Shown piece after piece: positions 8,497-16,902 of a stretch of 64,000 nt of DNA. This DNA is from Streptomyces tibetensis (GTDB lineage Bacteria > Actinomycetota > Actinomycetes > Streptomycetales > Streptomycetaceae), in assembly GCF_007655005.1 (NCBI RefSeq), contig NZ_SZVW01000019.1:124001-188000 (forward strand). Reading direction: 5' to 3'. Below the pieces are notes generated by a model. The model was not told the origin of the DNA. It did no database searches and worked only from the letters and a program-made list of their open reading frames with translations. Numbering within the stretch: position 1 is the first letter of the stretch; each line of letters starts with the position of its first letter. The position numbers and the translations under genes were made by a program.

Positions 8497-9528
8497 TCAG
8501 ACCTGGCCGGCCTTCTCCAGCGCCGAGCAGCAGGTGTCGACGAGCAGACGCGTCACCACGTACGGGTCGACGTTGGCGTTCGGGCGGCGGTCCTCGATGT
8601 AGCCCTTGCCGTCCTTCTCGACCTGCCAGGGGATACGGACCGAGGCGCCGCGGTTGGAGACGCCGTAGGAGTACTCGTTCCACGGGGCGGTCTCGTGCAG
8701 GCCGGTGAGGCGGTCGTCGATGCCGGCGCCGTAGTTTTTGACGTGGTCGAGCGGCTTGGAACCCTCGCCGAGCGACTCGGCCGCGGTGATGATCGCGTCG
8801 TAGCCCTCGCGCATCGCCTTGGTGGAGAAGTTGGTGTGCGCACCGGCGCCGTTCCAGTCGCCCTTGACCGGCTTGGGGTCGAGGGTGGCGGCGACGTCGA
8901 AGTCCTCGGCGGTGCGGTAGAGCAGCCAGCGGGCCACCCACAGGTGGTCGGAGACCTCCAGCGGGGAGACCGGGCCGACCTGGAACTCCCACTGGCCGGG
9001 CATGACCTCGGCGTTGATGCCGGAGATGGCGAGTTGGGCCTTCAGGCAGTTGTCCAGGTGCGCCTCGACGACGTCACGGCCGAAGATCTCGTCCGCGCCG
9101 ACACCGCAGTAGTAGCCGCCCTGCGGGGCCGGGAAGCCGCCCTTGGGGAAGCCGAGCGGGTAGCCGTCCTTGAAGAACGTGTACTCCTGCTCGATACCGA
9201 AGATCGGCTCCTGCGCCGCGAACTTCTCCGCGACCTCGGCCAGCGCCGCACGGGTGTTGCTGGCGTGCGGGGTGAGGTCGATGTTCAGGACCTCGCACAG
9301 CACCAGGATGTCGTCGCCGCCGCGGATCGGGTCGGGGCAGCTGAAGACCGGCTTGAGGACACAGTCCGAGGAGTGGCCCTCGGCCTGGTTGGTCGAAGAC
9401 CCGTCGAAGCCCCAGATCGGCAGCGCGTCGAGACCGGCGGGGGAACCCGTGATGATCTTGGTCTTGGAACGCAGTTTGGCCGTCGGCTCGGTGCCGTCGA
9501 TCCAGATGTACTCAGCCTTGTAGGTCAC
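8497..9528 (-). CDS. glnII: Glutamine synthetase type II, GlnII
   Basis: A 343-residue eukaryote-like glutamine synthetase that joins ammonia to glutamate using ATP. The N-terminal beta-grasp starts YKAEYIWIDGTEPTAKLRSK. The catalytic domain shows GFDGSST, EQEYTFFK (metal-binding Glu), GQWEFQVGP (second metal-binding Glu), GDWNGAGAHTNFSTKAMRE and NRGASVRIP (substrate Arg). The length is that of bacterial GSII and there is no adenylylation site. GTG at 9528 is chosen over an ATG three codons upstream because GAGG sits nine bases before it. A GlnR-box-like array lies 100-140 bases upstream, which fits nitrogen-limitation control. Confidence 0.97.
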   Translation of the reverse strand: MTYKAEYIWIDGTEPTAKLRSKTKIITGSPAGLDALPIWGFDGSSTNQAEGHSSDCVLKPVFSCPDPIRGGDDILVLCEVLNIDLTPHASNTRAALAEVAEKFAAQEPIFGIEQEYTFFKDGYPLGFPKGGFPAPQGGYYCGVGADEIFGRDVVEAHLDNCLKAQLAISGINAEVMPGQWEFQVGPVSPLEVSDHLWVARWLLYRTAEDFDVAATLDPKPVKGDWNGAGAHTNFSTKAMREGYDAIITAAESLGEGSKPLDHVKNYGAGIDDRLTGLHETAPWNEYSYGVSNRGASVRIPWQVEKDGKGYIEDRRPNANVDPYVVTRLLVDTCCSALEKAGQV

Positions 9529-9628
9529 GGGCCACATCCTCGGGTGTGTCTGGGCGCGTATCGCGGGTGCTTGCGGCGCAGCGGCACCGGTGCGCCGCGT
9601 CTGCTGCCCGGCAGCCTGACAACAGGCG

Positions 9629-9666
9629 ATTTCCCGGCCATTGCTCGAATGTGAACCCCGTGTTAC
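9629..9666 (-). promoter_or_regulatory. GlnR-box-like array upstream of glnII
   Basis: Read on the minus strand there are four pentamers, each separated by exactly six bases: GTAAC, TTCAC, GCAAT, GAAAT. The known Streptomyces GlnR box is GTnAC-n6-GnAAC units repeated with the same 11-base spacing. Two pentamers match well and two deviate. Binding by GlnR or GlnRII is inferred. Confidence 0.72.
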
Positions 9667-9713
9667 CTGGTGACACCGTGCCGCACTTGACGCCGTGAGG
9701 GCGTTTCGCGGGT

Positions 9714-9762
9714 GCGGCGCCGGTCACCGGCTCCCCTCCGTCAAGCCGGTGAGCGGCGCCGC
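9714..9762 (-). terminator. Long hairpin (19-bp stem, one mismatch)
   Basis: The arms 9714-9732 and 9744-9762 pair over 19 bases with one mismatch, around an 11-base loop. It lies downstream of the secreted-protein gene and upstream of the glnII promoter and could insulate the two. Confidence 0.65.
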
Positions 9763-9776
9763 ACGGCCCGCACGCG

Positions 9777-9814
9777 CCGGTCCTGCCGCCCCTGGCCGGG
9801 GGCGGCAGGACCGG
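9777..9814 (-). terminator. Terminator of the secreted DPBB-like gene
   Basis: A 16-bp perfect stem (9777-9792 with 9799-9814) closes a 6-base loop, 66 bases after the stop codon at 9880. Confidence 0.75.
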
Positions 9815-9879
9815 TGACACGTACGAGGGGCGGCCGAGGGGGTGGCCGCCGCCTCATCGACTCACTCGGCCGTAGGGCC

Positions 9880-10566
9880 TCACCCCACCTTCTCGATCAG
9901 GGCCCGGCGGATCAGGAACTTGCCGGGCTCACGAACCTGTTCGAAGGCCGCGTTGTTGAGCAGCGCACAGCTGCCGGAGACCGAAGTGACCTCCACCGTC
10001 GTGGACTTGTTGTTGTCCAGGTTGGTGACCTTCAGCTTCGTGCCGGCCGGGAACTGGTTGCTGGACGCGGCGGGCGCACCGCCCTCGCCGGAGAGCGTGA
10101 CCGTGGAGCCGTTGCACACCTGCTGCCCGGAGGCAGCGGCACCGTCCCCGGTGTCTCCCGCCGGGGCGGACTCGGCGGGCTGCGACGGCTGGGCCGAAGC
10201 CGCGGGCGGCTGGGCCGACTGGGCGGGCTGCGACGGCTGCGCGGTCTGGGAGTCCTGAGCCGACTCCCCGACGGTGCACCCCGACGCCTCCTGCTTCCGC
10301 TTGATCTCCGCGACGACCGCCTCGCGGTTGGCGATCCGCGCCTCGGACTGCGCGTCCGGGTTGGCCCGCTGGTCCGCGATGAACTTCTGGTTGTTGCCGA
10401 GGGCGGTGGCGAGACCCAGGCAGACCGTCGACTCCGACGCCGACTTGGGGGTCGGTGCGGCGTTCGACGTGCTCGCCATGACGAAGGCCCCGCCTCCCGC
10501 CACCGTCGCCGCGCTCACCAGCAGCGCGATCTTCTTCTTCGTACCGAGAGTTCTCCTGCGCGACAT
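9880..10566 (-). CDS. Secreted protein, possible RlpA-like double-psi beta-barrel
   Basis: A 228-residue exported protein. The signal peptide is basic (MSRRRTLGTKKK), then hydrophobic to about residue 36 (SNAAP cleavage region). A helical segment with two Cys follows, then a Pro/Ser/Ala/Gln linker (PSQPAQSAQPPAASAQPSQP). The last ~85 residues contain FPAGTKLKVTNLDNNKSTTV, which resembles RlpA/DPBB proteins (PFGTxLxVTNLxNGxS). The usual catalytic Asp pattern of lytic RlpA proteins is not evident. Four Cys suggest disulfides outside the cell. The domain call is inference from one motif. Confidence 0.75.
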   Translation of the reverse strand: MSRRRTLGTKKKIALLVSAATVAGGGAFVMASTSNAAPTPKSASESTVCLGLATALGNNQKFIADQRANPDAQSEARIANREAVVAEIKRKQEASGCTVGESAQDSQTAQPSQPAQSAQPPAASAQPSQPAESAPAGDTGDGAAASGQQVCNGSTVTLSGEGGAPAASSNQFPAGTKLKVTNLDNNKSTTVEVTSVSGSCALLNNAAFEQVREPGKFLIRRALIEKVG

Positions 10567-10685
10567 GCGCGCCTCCTGAAGAGGTAGGGGAGCGTACGCC
10601 GCTATGTACGAGATACCGAACGAGGTTACTCAGCGGTTACAGGAGTCACTCAAGTGACCTGCGCCACAAGGAAGAGTGTGGCTGG

Positions 10686-11045
10686 TCAGCGCGACAGGGC
10701 GTCCCGCACGGCCTCGTCGGTGCGGCCGACCACCGCCGTCCCGTCGTCCGCGGTGATGATCGGCCGCTGGATCAGCTTCGGGTGCTCGGCGAGAGCGGTG
10801 ATCCAGCGCTCGCGCGAGGCGGCGTCCCGCGGCCACTCCTTGAGCCCCAGCTCCTTGGCGTCGGCCTCCTGGGTGCGGGTGATGTCCCAGGGTTCGAGAC
10901 CGAGGCGTTCGAGCACGCCCCGGATCTCGTCCTCGCTCGGCACGTCCTCCAGGTAGCGGCGGACGGTGTAGTCGGCGCCCTCGGCATCGAGCAGCGTCAG
11001 GGCGCTGCGGCACTTCGAGCACGCGGGATTGATCCAGATCTCCAT
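10686..11045 (-). CDS. ArsC/Spx-family arsenate-reductase-like protein
   Basis: A 119-residue thioredoxin-fold protein. It begins MEIWINPACSKCRSALTLL, with a CxxC in the place of the single redox Cys of ArsC. The remaining ArsC-family pattern is visible: YLEDVPSEDEIRGVLERLG, a PKLIQRPII motif and a C-terminal AVVGR motif. Family members reduce arsenate or act as Spx-like regulators; the real substrate here is unknown and no ars genes are nearby. ATG at 11045 starts directly at the beta strand; the open frame upstream is not protein-like. Confidence 0.85.
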   Translation of the reverse strand: MEIWINPACSKCRSALTLLDAEGADYTVRRYLEDVPSEDEIRGVLERLGLEPWDITRTQEADAKELGLKEWPRDAASRERWITALAEHPKLIQRPIITADDGTAVVGRTDEAVRDALSR

Positions 11046-11273
11046 GCGCACACGGTACGCGCCAACCGACTTGTTCGAATTTCTGGCGCCTCTCCCGCAC
11101 CTCGCAAACCTGTTGTGACACGGTGCCAATTACCGGCCCCACCAGGTCTTTTGAAGGGTCCTGCGGACTCCCTGTTGTCAGTGCCGGGCGGTAAACTGTA
11201 AGCAGTGTTCGAGGGTGGCGCCGGGGATGACGACGTCTTCGGTGAGCCGCCCGACCGCGACAGGAGGATGCCT

Positions 11274-11588
11274 GTGCCCGCTGCCGCCCTGAAGCCGAAG
11301 CCGCTGCCCACCCAGTCCACCGCGAAGCGTCCCGTTCCGCTCGACCTGCCGTACGCGCCCGTGGAGAAGCGGCCGCTGCCCCCGGGCCGGCCGCGCCAGT
11401 GGTACGTGACGCACAACCGCCGTCTCAAGGCGATGCGCCTGGCCATCGCCCTGCTCGACTCGGGCGTCTACATGCCGAACCAGGCCCGCAACGAGACGAT
11501 CCGCGACACGGCGGAGCTGATCGGCGTCCACCCGCCGTCGGACACGACGTGCCACATGGTGCGGGCATTCCTGCGGTACGCCCGCTGA
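11274..11588 (+). CDS. Conserved actinobacterial small protein of unknown function
   Basis: About 104 residues: a Pro-rich, basic N-terminal half (ALKPKPLPTQSTAKRPVPLD) and a compact C-terminal half (RQWYVTHNRRLKAMRLAIAL, ARNETIRDTAELIGVHPPSD, TCHMVRAFLRYAR). No catalytic motif is visible. GTG at 11274 is preferred because AGGAGG lies six bases upstream; the ATG at 11268 touches that site, and a GTG at 11205 gives an odd acidic leader. It is followed by a strong terminator and is divergent from the ArsC-like gene. Confidence 0.7.
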   Translation: MPAAALKPKPLPTQSTAKRPVPLDLPYAPVEKRPLPPGRPRQWYVTHNRRLKAMRLAIALLDSGVYMPNQARNETIRDTAELIGVHPPSDTTCHMVRAFLRYAR

Positions 11589-11600
11589 CCCGCTCCGATC

Positions 11601-11641
11601 CGAGCGCCGGGCATCCCGAACGACGGGGCGCCCGGCGCTCG
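11601..11641 (+). terminator. Terminator after the small conserved gene
   Basis: A perfect 12-bp stem CGAGCGCCGGGC/GCCCGGCGCTCG with a 17-base loop, starting 13 bases after the stop codon at 11588. Confidence 0.8.
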
Positions 11642-11655
11642 TTCATGCCGCCCGG

Positions 11656-11735
11656 CCGGGTGCCGTGAACACCGGCGGGTTCAGACGGGCGCCGGGTGCC
11701 GTGAACACCGGCGGGTTCAGACGGGCGCCGGGTGT
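11656..11735. repeat. 36-bp tandem repeat (two copies plus a fragment)
   Basis: The unit starts CCGGGTGCCGTGAACACCGG, and copies begin at 11656, 11692 and (short) 11728. The two full copies are identical. The array sits between the convergent ends of the 11274 and 11786 genes. Confidence 0.85.
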
Positions 11736-11785
11736 ACACACCGGAGGGAGTCCGGCCGCCCCGGGTGTCCTCCGGGCCGCCTGAC

Positions 11786-12970
11786 TCAGCCCGCCGCCAG
11801 TTCCTTCTCCAACGGCGTGCGGAAGCGCGGCGTGATCCTGGTCGTGCCCAGCCAGCCGCTCAGCCGCTCCGCCTCCGACTCGATCGCCGCGAGGGCGTCC
11901 CGGCCGACGCCCTCCATGTCGAGGATCCGCCAGACGATCTCCCCGTCCGGCCGCTGCGCCCAGCCGCCGACCACCCGCCCGTTCCACCACACCGTCGGTC
12001 CGACGTTGCCGCTGCCGTCGAACAGCCGGGGCCGCAGCTCCGGCGCGAGGTACCAGTCGCGCTGCTGCCACCCCATCGCCGTCGGATCGAGGCCGGGCAG
12101 CAGCGCGGCCCAGGGCTCCTCGGGCCCGGCAACCGGGTCGGCGTCGCCCTCGGTCACGTACCCCGTGCCCTCGTCCAGCGACACCGCCTCCGCCCCGATC
12201 GCGGCCAGCGCCCTGCGGACCTCCGTCACACGCCACCCCGTCCACCACTTCAGATCGGCCTCCGTCGCCGGGCCGCACGCGGCGAGCCACCGCCTCAGCA
12301 ACTCGGCCTGCGCCCCGGCCGTGTCCAGCTCGGGATGCTCGGGCGCGAGGGCCCAGCGGAACCGGCTCGACGTCCACGAGCCGAGCGGCCGGCCGCGGAC
12401 GACCTTCCCCTCCACGCCCAGCACCCTCAGCAGCCTCGTCGAGACCGTGTGCACCCCCTCGTAGCTCTTCCCGGCCGCGTACACGAACTGCTCCCGCAGG
12501 CGCGGCTCGTCCCGGGCGAGTTCGGCTGCCGTCGCCTGCCCGCGCCGGGCGAGCGCCGCCAGCGCCGCGTCCTCGACCTCCTTCAGCCAGGCGGCGTCCG
12601 GCGCGCCGGACGCCGCCATGTGCTTGAGCAGCGAGGCCCTCTCCCGGGCGGCGACGGCCAGCCCCGTCGAGGCGTGCACCACGGCGGTCAGGTCGCCGGG
12701 GAACACGAACACCGTGTGCCGCATACCGTGCATCCGCACCAGACGACGGTCCTCGTACAGGGCCCGCTCGGTCTCCTCCACCGTCCTCGCGGGATCGGCG
12801 AGCCGCGCTCCCACGGCCAGGTACACCGTCGCCGGGTCGGTGCCGTGCAGCGCGACCAACGAACCGGCGACCTCCTCGGGCGTCCCCGCCCGTGCCCGCC
12901 CGGCCAGTCGCTGCCGCAGTGCGAGCCGGGCCCGCCGCTCCGCCACACCGATGTACCGCTGCGCACCCAT
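11786..12970 (-). CDS. HTH_42 (YcaQ/AlkZ-like) winged-helix protein, possible DNA glycosylase relative
   Basis: A 394-residue protein of the HTH_42 superfamily, which includes the interstrand-crosslink DNA glycosylases AlkZ and YcaQ. Matching features are an N-terminal LALRQRLAG helix, the segment VALHGTDPATVYLAVGARL, RMHGMRHTVFVFP, a winged-helix middle (GQATAAELARDEPRLREQFV) and a C-terminal GNVGPTVWWNGRVVGGWAQR. At the family's usual 'LQAQD' position this protein has LHGTD, so the common Gln is absent; activity may differ. ATG at 12970 is supported by GGAGG five bases upstream. It is followed by the hydrolase-fusion gene on the same strand. Confidence 0.82.
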   Translation of the reverse strand: MGAQRYIGVAERRARLALRQRLAGRARAGTPEEVAGSLVALHGTDPATVYLAVGARLADPARTVEETERALYEDRRLVRMHGMRHTVFVFPGDLTAVVHASTGLAVAARERASLLKHMAASGAPDAAWLKEVEDAALAALARRGQATAAELARDEPRLREQFVYAAGKSYEGVHTVSTRLLRVLGVEGKVVRGRPLGSWTSSRFRWALAPEHPELDTAGAQAELLRRWLAACGPATEADLKWWTGWRVTEVRRALAAIGAEAVSLDEGTGYVTEGDADPVAGPEEPWAALLPGLDPTAMGWQQRDWYLAPELRPRLFDGSGNVGPTVWWNGRVVGGWAQRPDGEIVWRILDMEGVGRDALAAIESEAERLSGWLGTTRITPRFRTPLEKELAAG

Positions 12971-13045
12971 GACGGCCTCCACTCGTCGCGTCCTTCGCCC
13001 GACGGCATCTTCGCGGACGACACTGACATCACCCCGTCGAACACC

Positions 13046-14674
13046 TCAGCCGTACCGCTTGAGCAGCCCCGTCACATACGCCTCCAGCCGTCCGCCCAGC
13101 ACCTCCGGCGTCAGATCGGACCGCCCCAGCTCCCGCCACGGCCCCGCGAACTTCGCCGCGTCGGGCACGTAGGCCAGCGCGTCGAGCAGCCGCCAGTACA
13201 GATGGTCCGGGCCGCCGGCCAGGCGCCGCCCGCCCTGTGCCTCGTAGCGCTCCGGGAAACCGAGGCCGTACTCGGGTCCGTGCAGCAGGGCGAGCGCAGT
13301 CGAGCAGTGGGCCACGTCCAGGTCGGCCGGTCCCCACGAGGTCTCCACCCAGTCGACGACCCCGCTGATCCGCAGGCCGGCCCCCGAGCCCGTGAACAGC
13401 ACGTTCCCGGGGTGGAAGTCCCGGTGCAGGAAGCAGCCGTCGTAGGGCGGGGGAGTGCGGCGGATGACGTCCACGGCCCGTTCCCACCCCGGCGGGACCG
13501 CGGCCGGCGACGTCCAGGCCTGGTACGGCCGCGGACGTTCCCGGGGGACGATCCGGTGGATCCGCGCGAGCTGAGCCGCGAGCAGGTCCACCCGGGCATC
13601 CAGGTCCCGCTCGTCGATCCGGACCCGCCCCGGCAGCACCGACATCAGCAGGGACGGATGGTCGCAGTGCTCGGCCGTCGCGTCGACGCCGATCAGCTCG
13701 GCGGCCGGCACGCCTTCCTGCTCAGTCAGCAGCGTGAGAATCTCCGCCTCGCGGGCCACCAGCCCGGGGGCGTGCCGCCGGAAGAAGGGCTTCACGAAGG
13801 TCCGCAGCGCCAGTTCGGTGCCGTCGTCGAGGGTGAGCCGCCGCATCTGGGCACTCCAGCCGCCGGTCAGAAAAGACGACGTGTCGATGGTGCGGCCTTC
13901 GGGGAGCTGCTTGGCCACCCACCCGCGGGTCGCCGTCCAGCCCTGCTCGCCGAGCCCCGTCAGGAGGTCGGTGACGAACTCCCGCCGGTCGTCGGGGTGA
14001 TCACGGAACCACAGGCCCAAGCGGTGCCCGGCGTCGGGGAGTACCCGGTGGGTGAACTGCGCGCGACGGGCCAGCGCCTCGGAGAAGGCCTCCGTCACGG
14101 CGGGCGGAATGACCTCGTCCGTGCCCGGCACCACCAGCACGGCCCGCCCCTCGTACGCCCGCAGCACGTCGAGGGCGGGGGAGGCGCGCCAGCTCCCGGG
14201 GCGACGGATGAGCTCGCTGAACGGCCCGTCGCCCGCGCCGAACGGCACGTCCCACGCCTCGCCCGCGTACACGGCCGGCGCGCACAGCCCCAGGGCCGCC
14301 ACCCGCTCCCCGTAGTGCCGCACGAGGTCCGCCACCGTCTGGCCGCTCATGCTGAACCCGACCAGGACCAGCGGCGCGTCCACCCGCGCGCGGGCGTCGA
14401 TGACGGAGACGGCCTGCTCGAAACGGCGGCGCAGGCTCAGCTTACTCAGCAGGCCGGTGCTCTCCCCGTGCCCCGAGAAGTCGAAGGCGAGGGCGTGGCA
14501 GCCGTGCGCGGCGAACTCCGCCAGCCACGGCACCAGCCGCTCCTTGCTGCCGTTGCCCGCGCCGTGCAGCAGGACGACCGTCGCTCTCGCCGCCTCACCG
14601 GCAGGGACGCCGCCGTACCATCCGCTGAGGCGTTCACCGTCGACGGCATGCGTGAAGGGGATCAGCTCACTCAT
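13046..14674 (-). CDS. Fusion of alpha/beta hydrolase and aminoglycoside-phosphotransferase-like kinase
   Basis: A 542-residue two-domain protein in one uninterrupted frame. Residues 1-~240 are an alpha/beta hydrolase: oxyanion region VVLLHGAGNGS, nucleophile elbow GFSMSGQ, acid near LVVPGTDEVIP, and His in LPDAGHRLGLW. Residues ~280-542 are a choline/aminoglycoside-kinase fold: LRTFVKPFF (ATP Lys region), catalytic loop FLHRDFHPGNVLF and metal-binding VVDWVETSWGPADLD. Both active sites look complete. Soluble and cytoplasmic by sequence. Substrates are unknown; the pairing suggests that one small molecule is hydrolysed and phosphorylated, but that is inference. ATG at 14674 begins at the hydrolase fold. 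Confidence 0.85.
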   Translation of the reverse strand: MSELIPFTHAVDGERLSGWYGGVPAGEAARATVVLLHGAGNGSKERLVPWLAEFAAHGCHALAFDFSGHGESTGLLSKLSLRRRFEQAVSVIDARARVDAPLVLVGFSMSGQTVADLVRHYGERVAALGLCAPAVYAGEAWDVPFGAGDGPFSELIRRPGSWRASPALDVLRAYEGRAVLVVPGTDEVIPPAVTEAFSEALARRAQFTHRVLPDAGHRLGLWFRDHPDDRREFVTDLLTGLGEQGWTATRGWVAKQLPEGRTIDTSSFLTGGWSAQMRRLTLDDGTELALRTFVKPFFRRHAPGLVAREAEILTLLTEQEGVPAAELIGVDATAEHCDHPSLLMSVLPGRVRIDERDLDARVDLLAAQLARIHRIVPRERPRPYQAWTSPAAVPPGWERAVDVIRRTPPPYDGCFLHRDFHPGNVLFTGSGAGLRISGVVDWVETSWGPADLDVAHCSTALALLHGPEYGLGFPERYEAQGGRRLAGGPDHLYWRLLDALAYVPDAAKFAGPWRELGRSDLTPEVLGGRLEAYVTGLLKRYG

Positions 14675-14739
14675 GTGGCCATTCACGCACGCCGTATGTG
14701 GCCGCGAGGGGCGATCGGAGACCGGGTGGCGACGTCTTG

Positions 14740-15840
14740 TCACACCTTCAGACGTTCTGGGATGAACAATTCAAAGGATTCCGGGTAGCAGAGGAACTGG
14801 ACGCCGTTCTTTCGCATCAGCTTCTCCAGTTCGGGCAAGCGTGCCGTCTTCCAGTGCTGCCGCCAAGTCTTCCCGAGGCTGCGGTACTCCCACCTGTCAC
14901 CGGTCGGTGCCTTGCTCAGGGCTTCGTACTCGGCGTTCAGCTTGTCGAGCATTTTTTCTGCTCGAGGGCGCATCAGGGCTGTTCCGTATCGTCGGCCAGG
15001 TTCCATGTCGGCCATGATGACGGGCACGAATTGCTCGATCTCGCGCATGCGGGTCTCGTGGTCCTCGCCTACGACATAGATTCGCTCTTCCGCTTCGGTG
15101 TCGCCGAACTCTTCCAGGAAACGGTGCTCTAAGGCGACCAGCAGGCGACCGGGGTCCCAGGACACCTGGTCCTCGCAGCCGTACCGAGTCCTCCCGCCCA
15201 CCAAGCGGGGGCTGACGCATCGGAATTTGGGGTACTCCTTGCGGCCATTCTTGGTCTCCCTGCGAGAGACGTGCATACGCATCTTGCCTTTGCAGTAACC
15301 GCAGAGGATCACGTCCAGGAACGGGGTTGCGTTTGTAGGGGAAGAGACCAGGAACGAGCGCTCGCTGAGGTGAGCCTGAAGCCTTTCCCATTCCTCGTCA
15401 GTGAAGATCGGTTCCGCCATGCGGATCTTTTTGCCGGTCTTGTCGATGACGGGGACGCTCTCGTAGTACTTCTTGCCGAGGACGGGTCGGCTCTCCATCT
15501 TCCAGCCCAACAGGGCTTCGCTCTTGAGCATCTTGCGGATGCCGGCCGCTGTCCACTTGTACTCGCGTCCTGAGTCGGTGATGCGCTTGGACGGACGTGT
15601 ACCTCGCGGCGTCGGCTCCTTCCGGCTGTTCAGTTCGTCGGCGATCTCGGCGGGAGTCTCCGGCGTGTCCTCGGCGAGGAGGCGGTTCACGATCTCGCGA
15701 ATGACGTTGACCTGTCGGGGGTTTTGCCTGAGGTAGGCAACTCCGTCCTCCCCTTTGTAAGCCTCGAAACCATAGGCCGGCATGCCACCCGGCCAGCGCC
15801 GCTGCTCCCGGATGCTTCCTCGGAAGCTCTTGACGCGCAT
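14740..15840 (-). pseudogene. Large serine recombinase, C-terminal part (broken)
   Basis: This frame encodes the recombinase and zinc-ribbon parts of a large serine (phage-type) integrase. It has the RWPGGMPAYGFEAYKGEDG opening of the recombinase domain, a CGYCKGKMRMH...KFRC zinc-ribbon Cys set, and a coiled-coil-like C-terminus. It begins MRVKSFRG, which in intact integrases lies within the long helix after the catalytic domain, so it lacks the active serine. The DNA is visibly poorer in G+C and uses more A/T-ending codons than its neighbours, in line with phage origin. The N-terminal part lies just upstream in another frame (15848-16270). Confidence 0.8.
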
Positions 15841-15847
15841 GGACGTG

Positions 15848-16270
15848 TTACCAGGATTTTTTCCCGTGGCCCTTCGCCCAACGGAGCATGTCTTGCATGT
15901 CTATGACTTTGCGGATAAAGCGGTCCAGCTTCCAGAACAAGATGAGATCGAATTCTGGAGCGCGTTCCCTGAGCCAATGCCCTAGCTCAGCTCGATCCAT
16001 TGGATGCTGCTTTTTTGCTGAGACGTGCGCGTCTCGCGCTACGCCGACCTCTACCCAGTTGAGTCCTTGGGCGGCCTTCTTGGCGATGTACGCACGGGCG
16101 TCCGCAAGTTGTCGCTCAAGACTGGTGGATTCGTCGGTCAGGCAGCTGATTCGCAGGGCTACGAGGACTCTTACAGGCTTACTTCTGTTCAAGACGTCCG
16201 CACCCGTGCCAACAGCCGTGTCAAAGGTGGTCACGGCCGAGGAGCCTACGTGCCTACGTAGCCGATACAA
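15848..16270 (-). pseudogene. Large serine recombinase, N-terminal catalytic part (broken)
   Basis: This frame encodes the resolvase-type catalytic domain: VRVLVALRISCLTDESTSLE (catalytic Ser in RIS), then ILFWKLDRFIRKVIDMQD (catalytic Arg in LDR). It stops at HGKKSW right after an A6 run. Removing one A joins it in frame to the downstream part as HGKNPGNTSMRVKSF. The ~60 residues that normally lie between these points (second half of the catalytic domain) are absent as well. So there is both a frameshift and an internal deletion. The start codon is uncertain: TTG 16270 is the first, with later GTG/TTG options. Integration would have been at the pspAB-hydrolase boundary. Confidence 0.78.
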
Positions 16271-16307
16271 CGGCTTCTTGTATCTGTAGAGACTTTCGAG
16301 TGAAGGT

Positions 16308-16895
16308 TCAGTCGATCAGTCCTGCCACGTCCCAGAGAGGGAACCAGCGTGTCTTGTCCTTCTCGATGCGCAGGTCACTCTCCAGTAGGGAGGCTACCTG
16401 CAGCTCCAGCGCGTTATCGCGTTTACGCTGGCCAGTGAGCGTACATAGCGGATAGAAGGTACCGCGCTTGTAGAGGTAGACCAGCGCGAGCCGCCGGCCG
16501 GAGGAGTCCTCGAACCCGGCCAGTGAGCAGAGCAGTTGGGGCCCGAACCCGTTGACCTCCATCTGGCTGTTCACGGCGTGCAGGTCGTTCACGAGGGCGG
16601 AGAGCCGGTCGGGGGTGCGGCGCGAGACCAGCCAGGAGTAGCCGTAGTCGTCCCGCCGCAGCTCCACCGGCGGTCCGTCGCGGTCGATGTCGGCGTCCAG
16701 CAGCGCCTGCACTTCGCGGTGGGACTGCTCGAAGGCCGCGCCCTCGACCGAGGCGAAGCAGACCGCGCCCTGCCCGGTCGGGGTGAAGCCGGCCGCCGCC
16801 TCCAGGGTCACGGCCGCTGACGGCAGTGCGAAGAGCCGGTCGAGATCCGCCACGACCGGTTTCGTCCGGCCGAGCAGGATGTCCAGCAGCCCCAT
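16308..16895 (-). CDS. pspAB: PspA-associated protein PspAB
   Basis: A 195-residue soluble protein beginning MGLLDILLGRTKPVVADLDR, the hallmark N-terminus of PspAB. Members are found with HtpX and PspA in actinobacteria and are linked to cell-envelope stress. No catalytic residues are known. The ATG at 16895 lies seven bases after the htpX stop, with GGAGGG overlapping that stop, so the two genes form an operon. The C-terminus (WDVAGLID) ends normally although the integrase remnant begins within 40 bases downstream. Confidence 0.87.
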   Translation of the reverse strand: MGLLDILLGRTKPVVADLDRLFALPSAAVTLEAAAGFTPTGQGAVCFASVEGAAFEQSHREVQALLDADIDRDGPPVELRRDDYGYSWLVSRRTPDRLSALVNDLHAVNSQMEVNGFGPQLLCSLAGFEDSSGRRLALVYLYKRGTFYPLCTLTGQRKRDNALELQVASLLESDLRIEKDKTRWFPLWDVAGLID

Positions 16896-16902
16896 CCGCC
16901 GA

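Larger units (their letters stand above)
9529..9879. other. glnII promoter region and two large hairpins
   Basis: This gap has no gene. It contains the glnII upstream region with the GlnR-like sites (9629-9666) and two strong inverted repeats (9714-9762 and 9777-9814) that end the gene located at 9880-10566. Confidence 0.7.
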
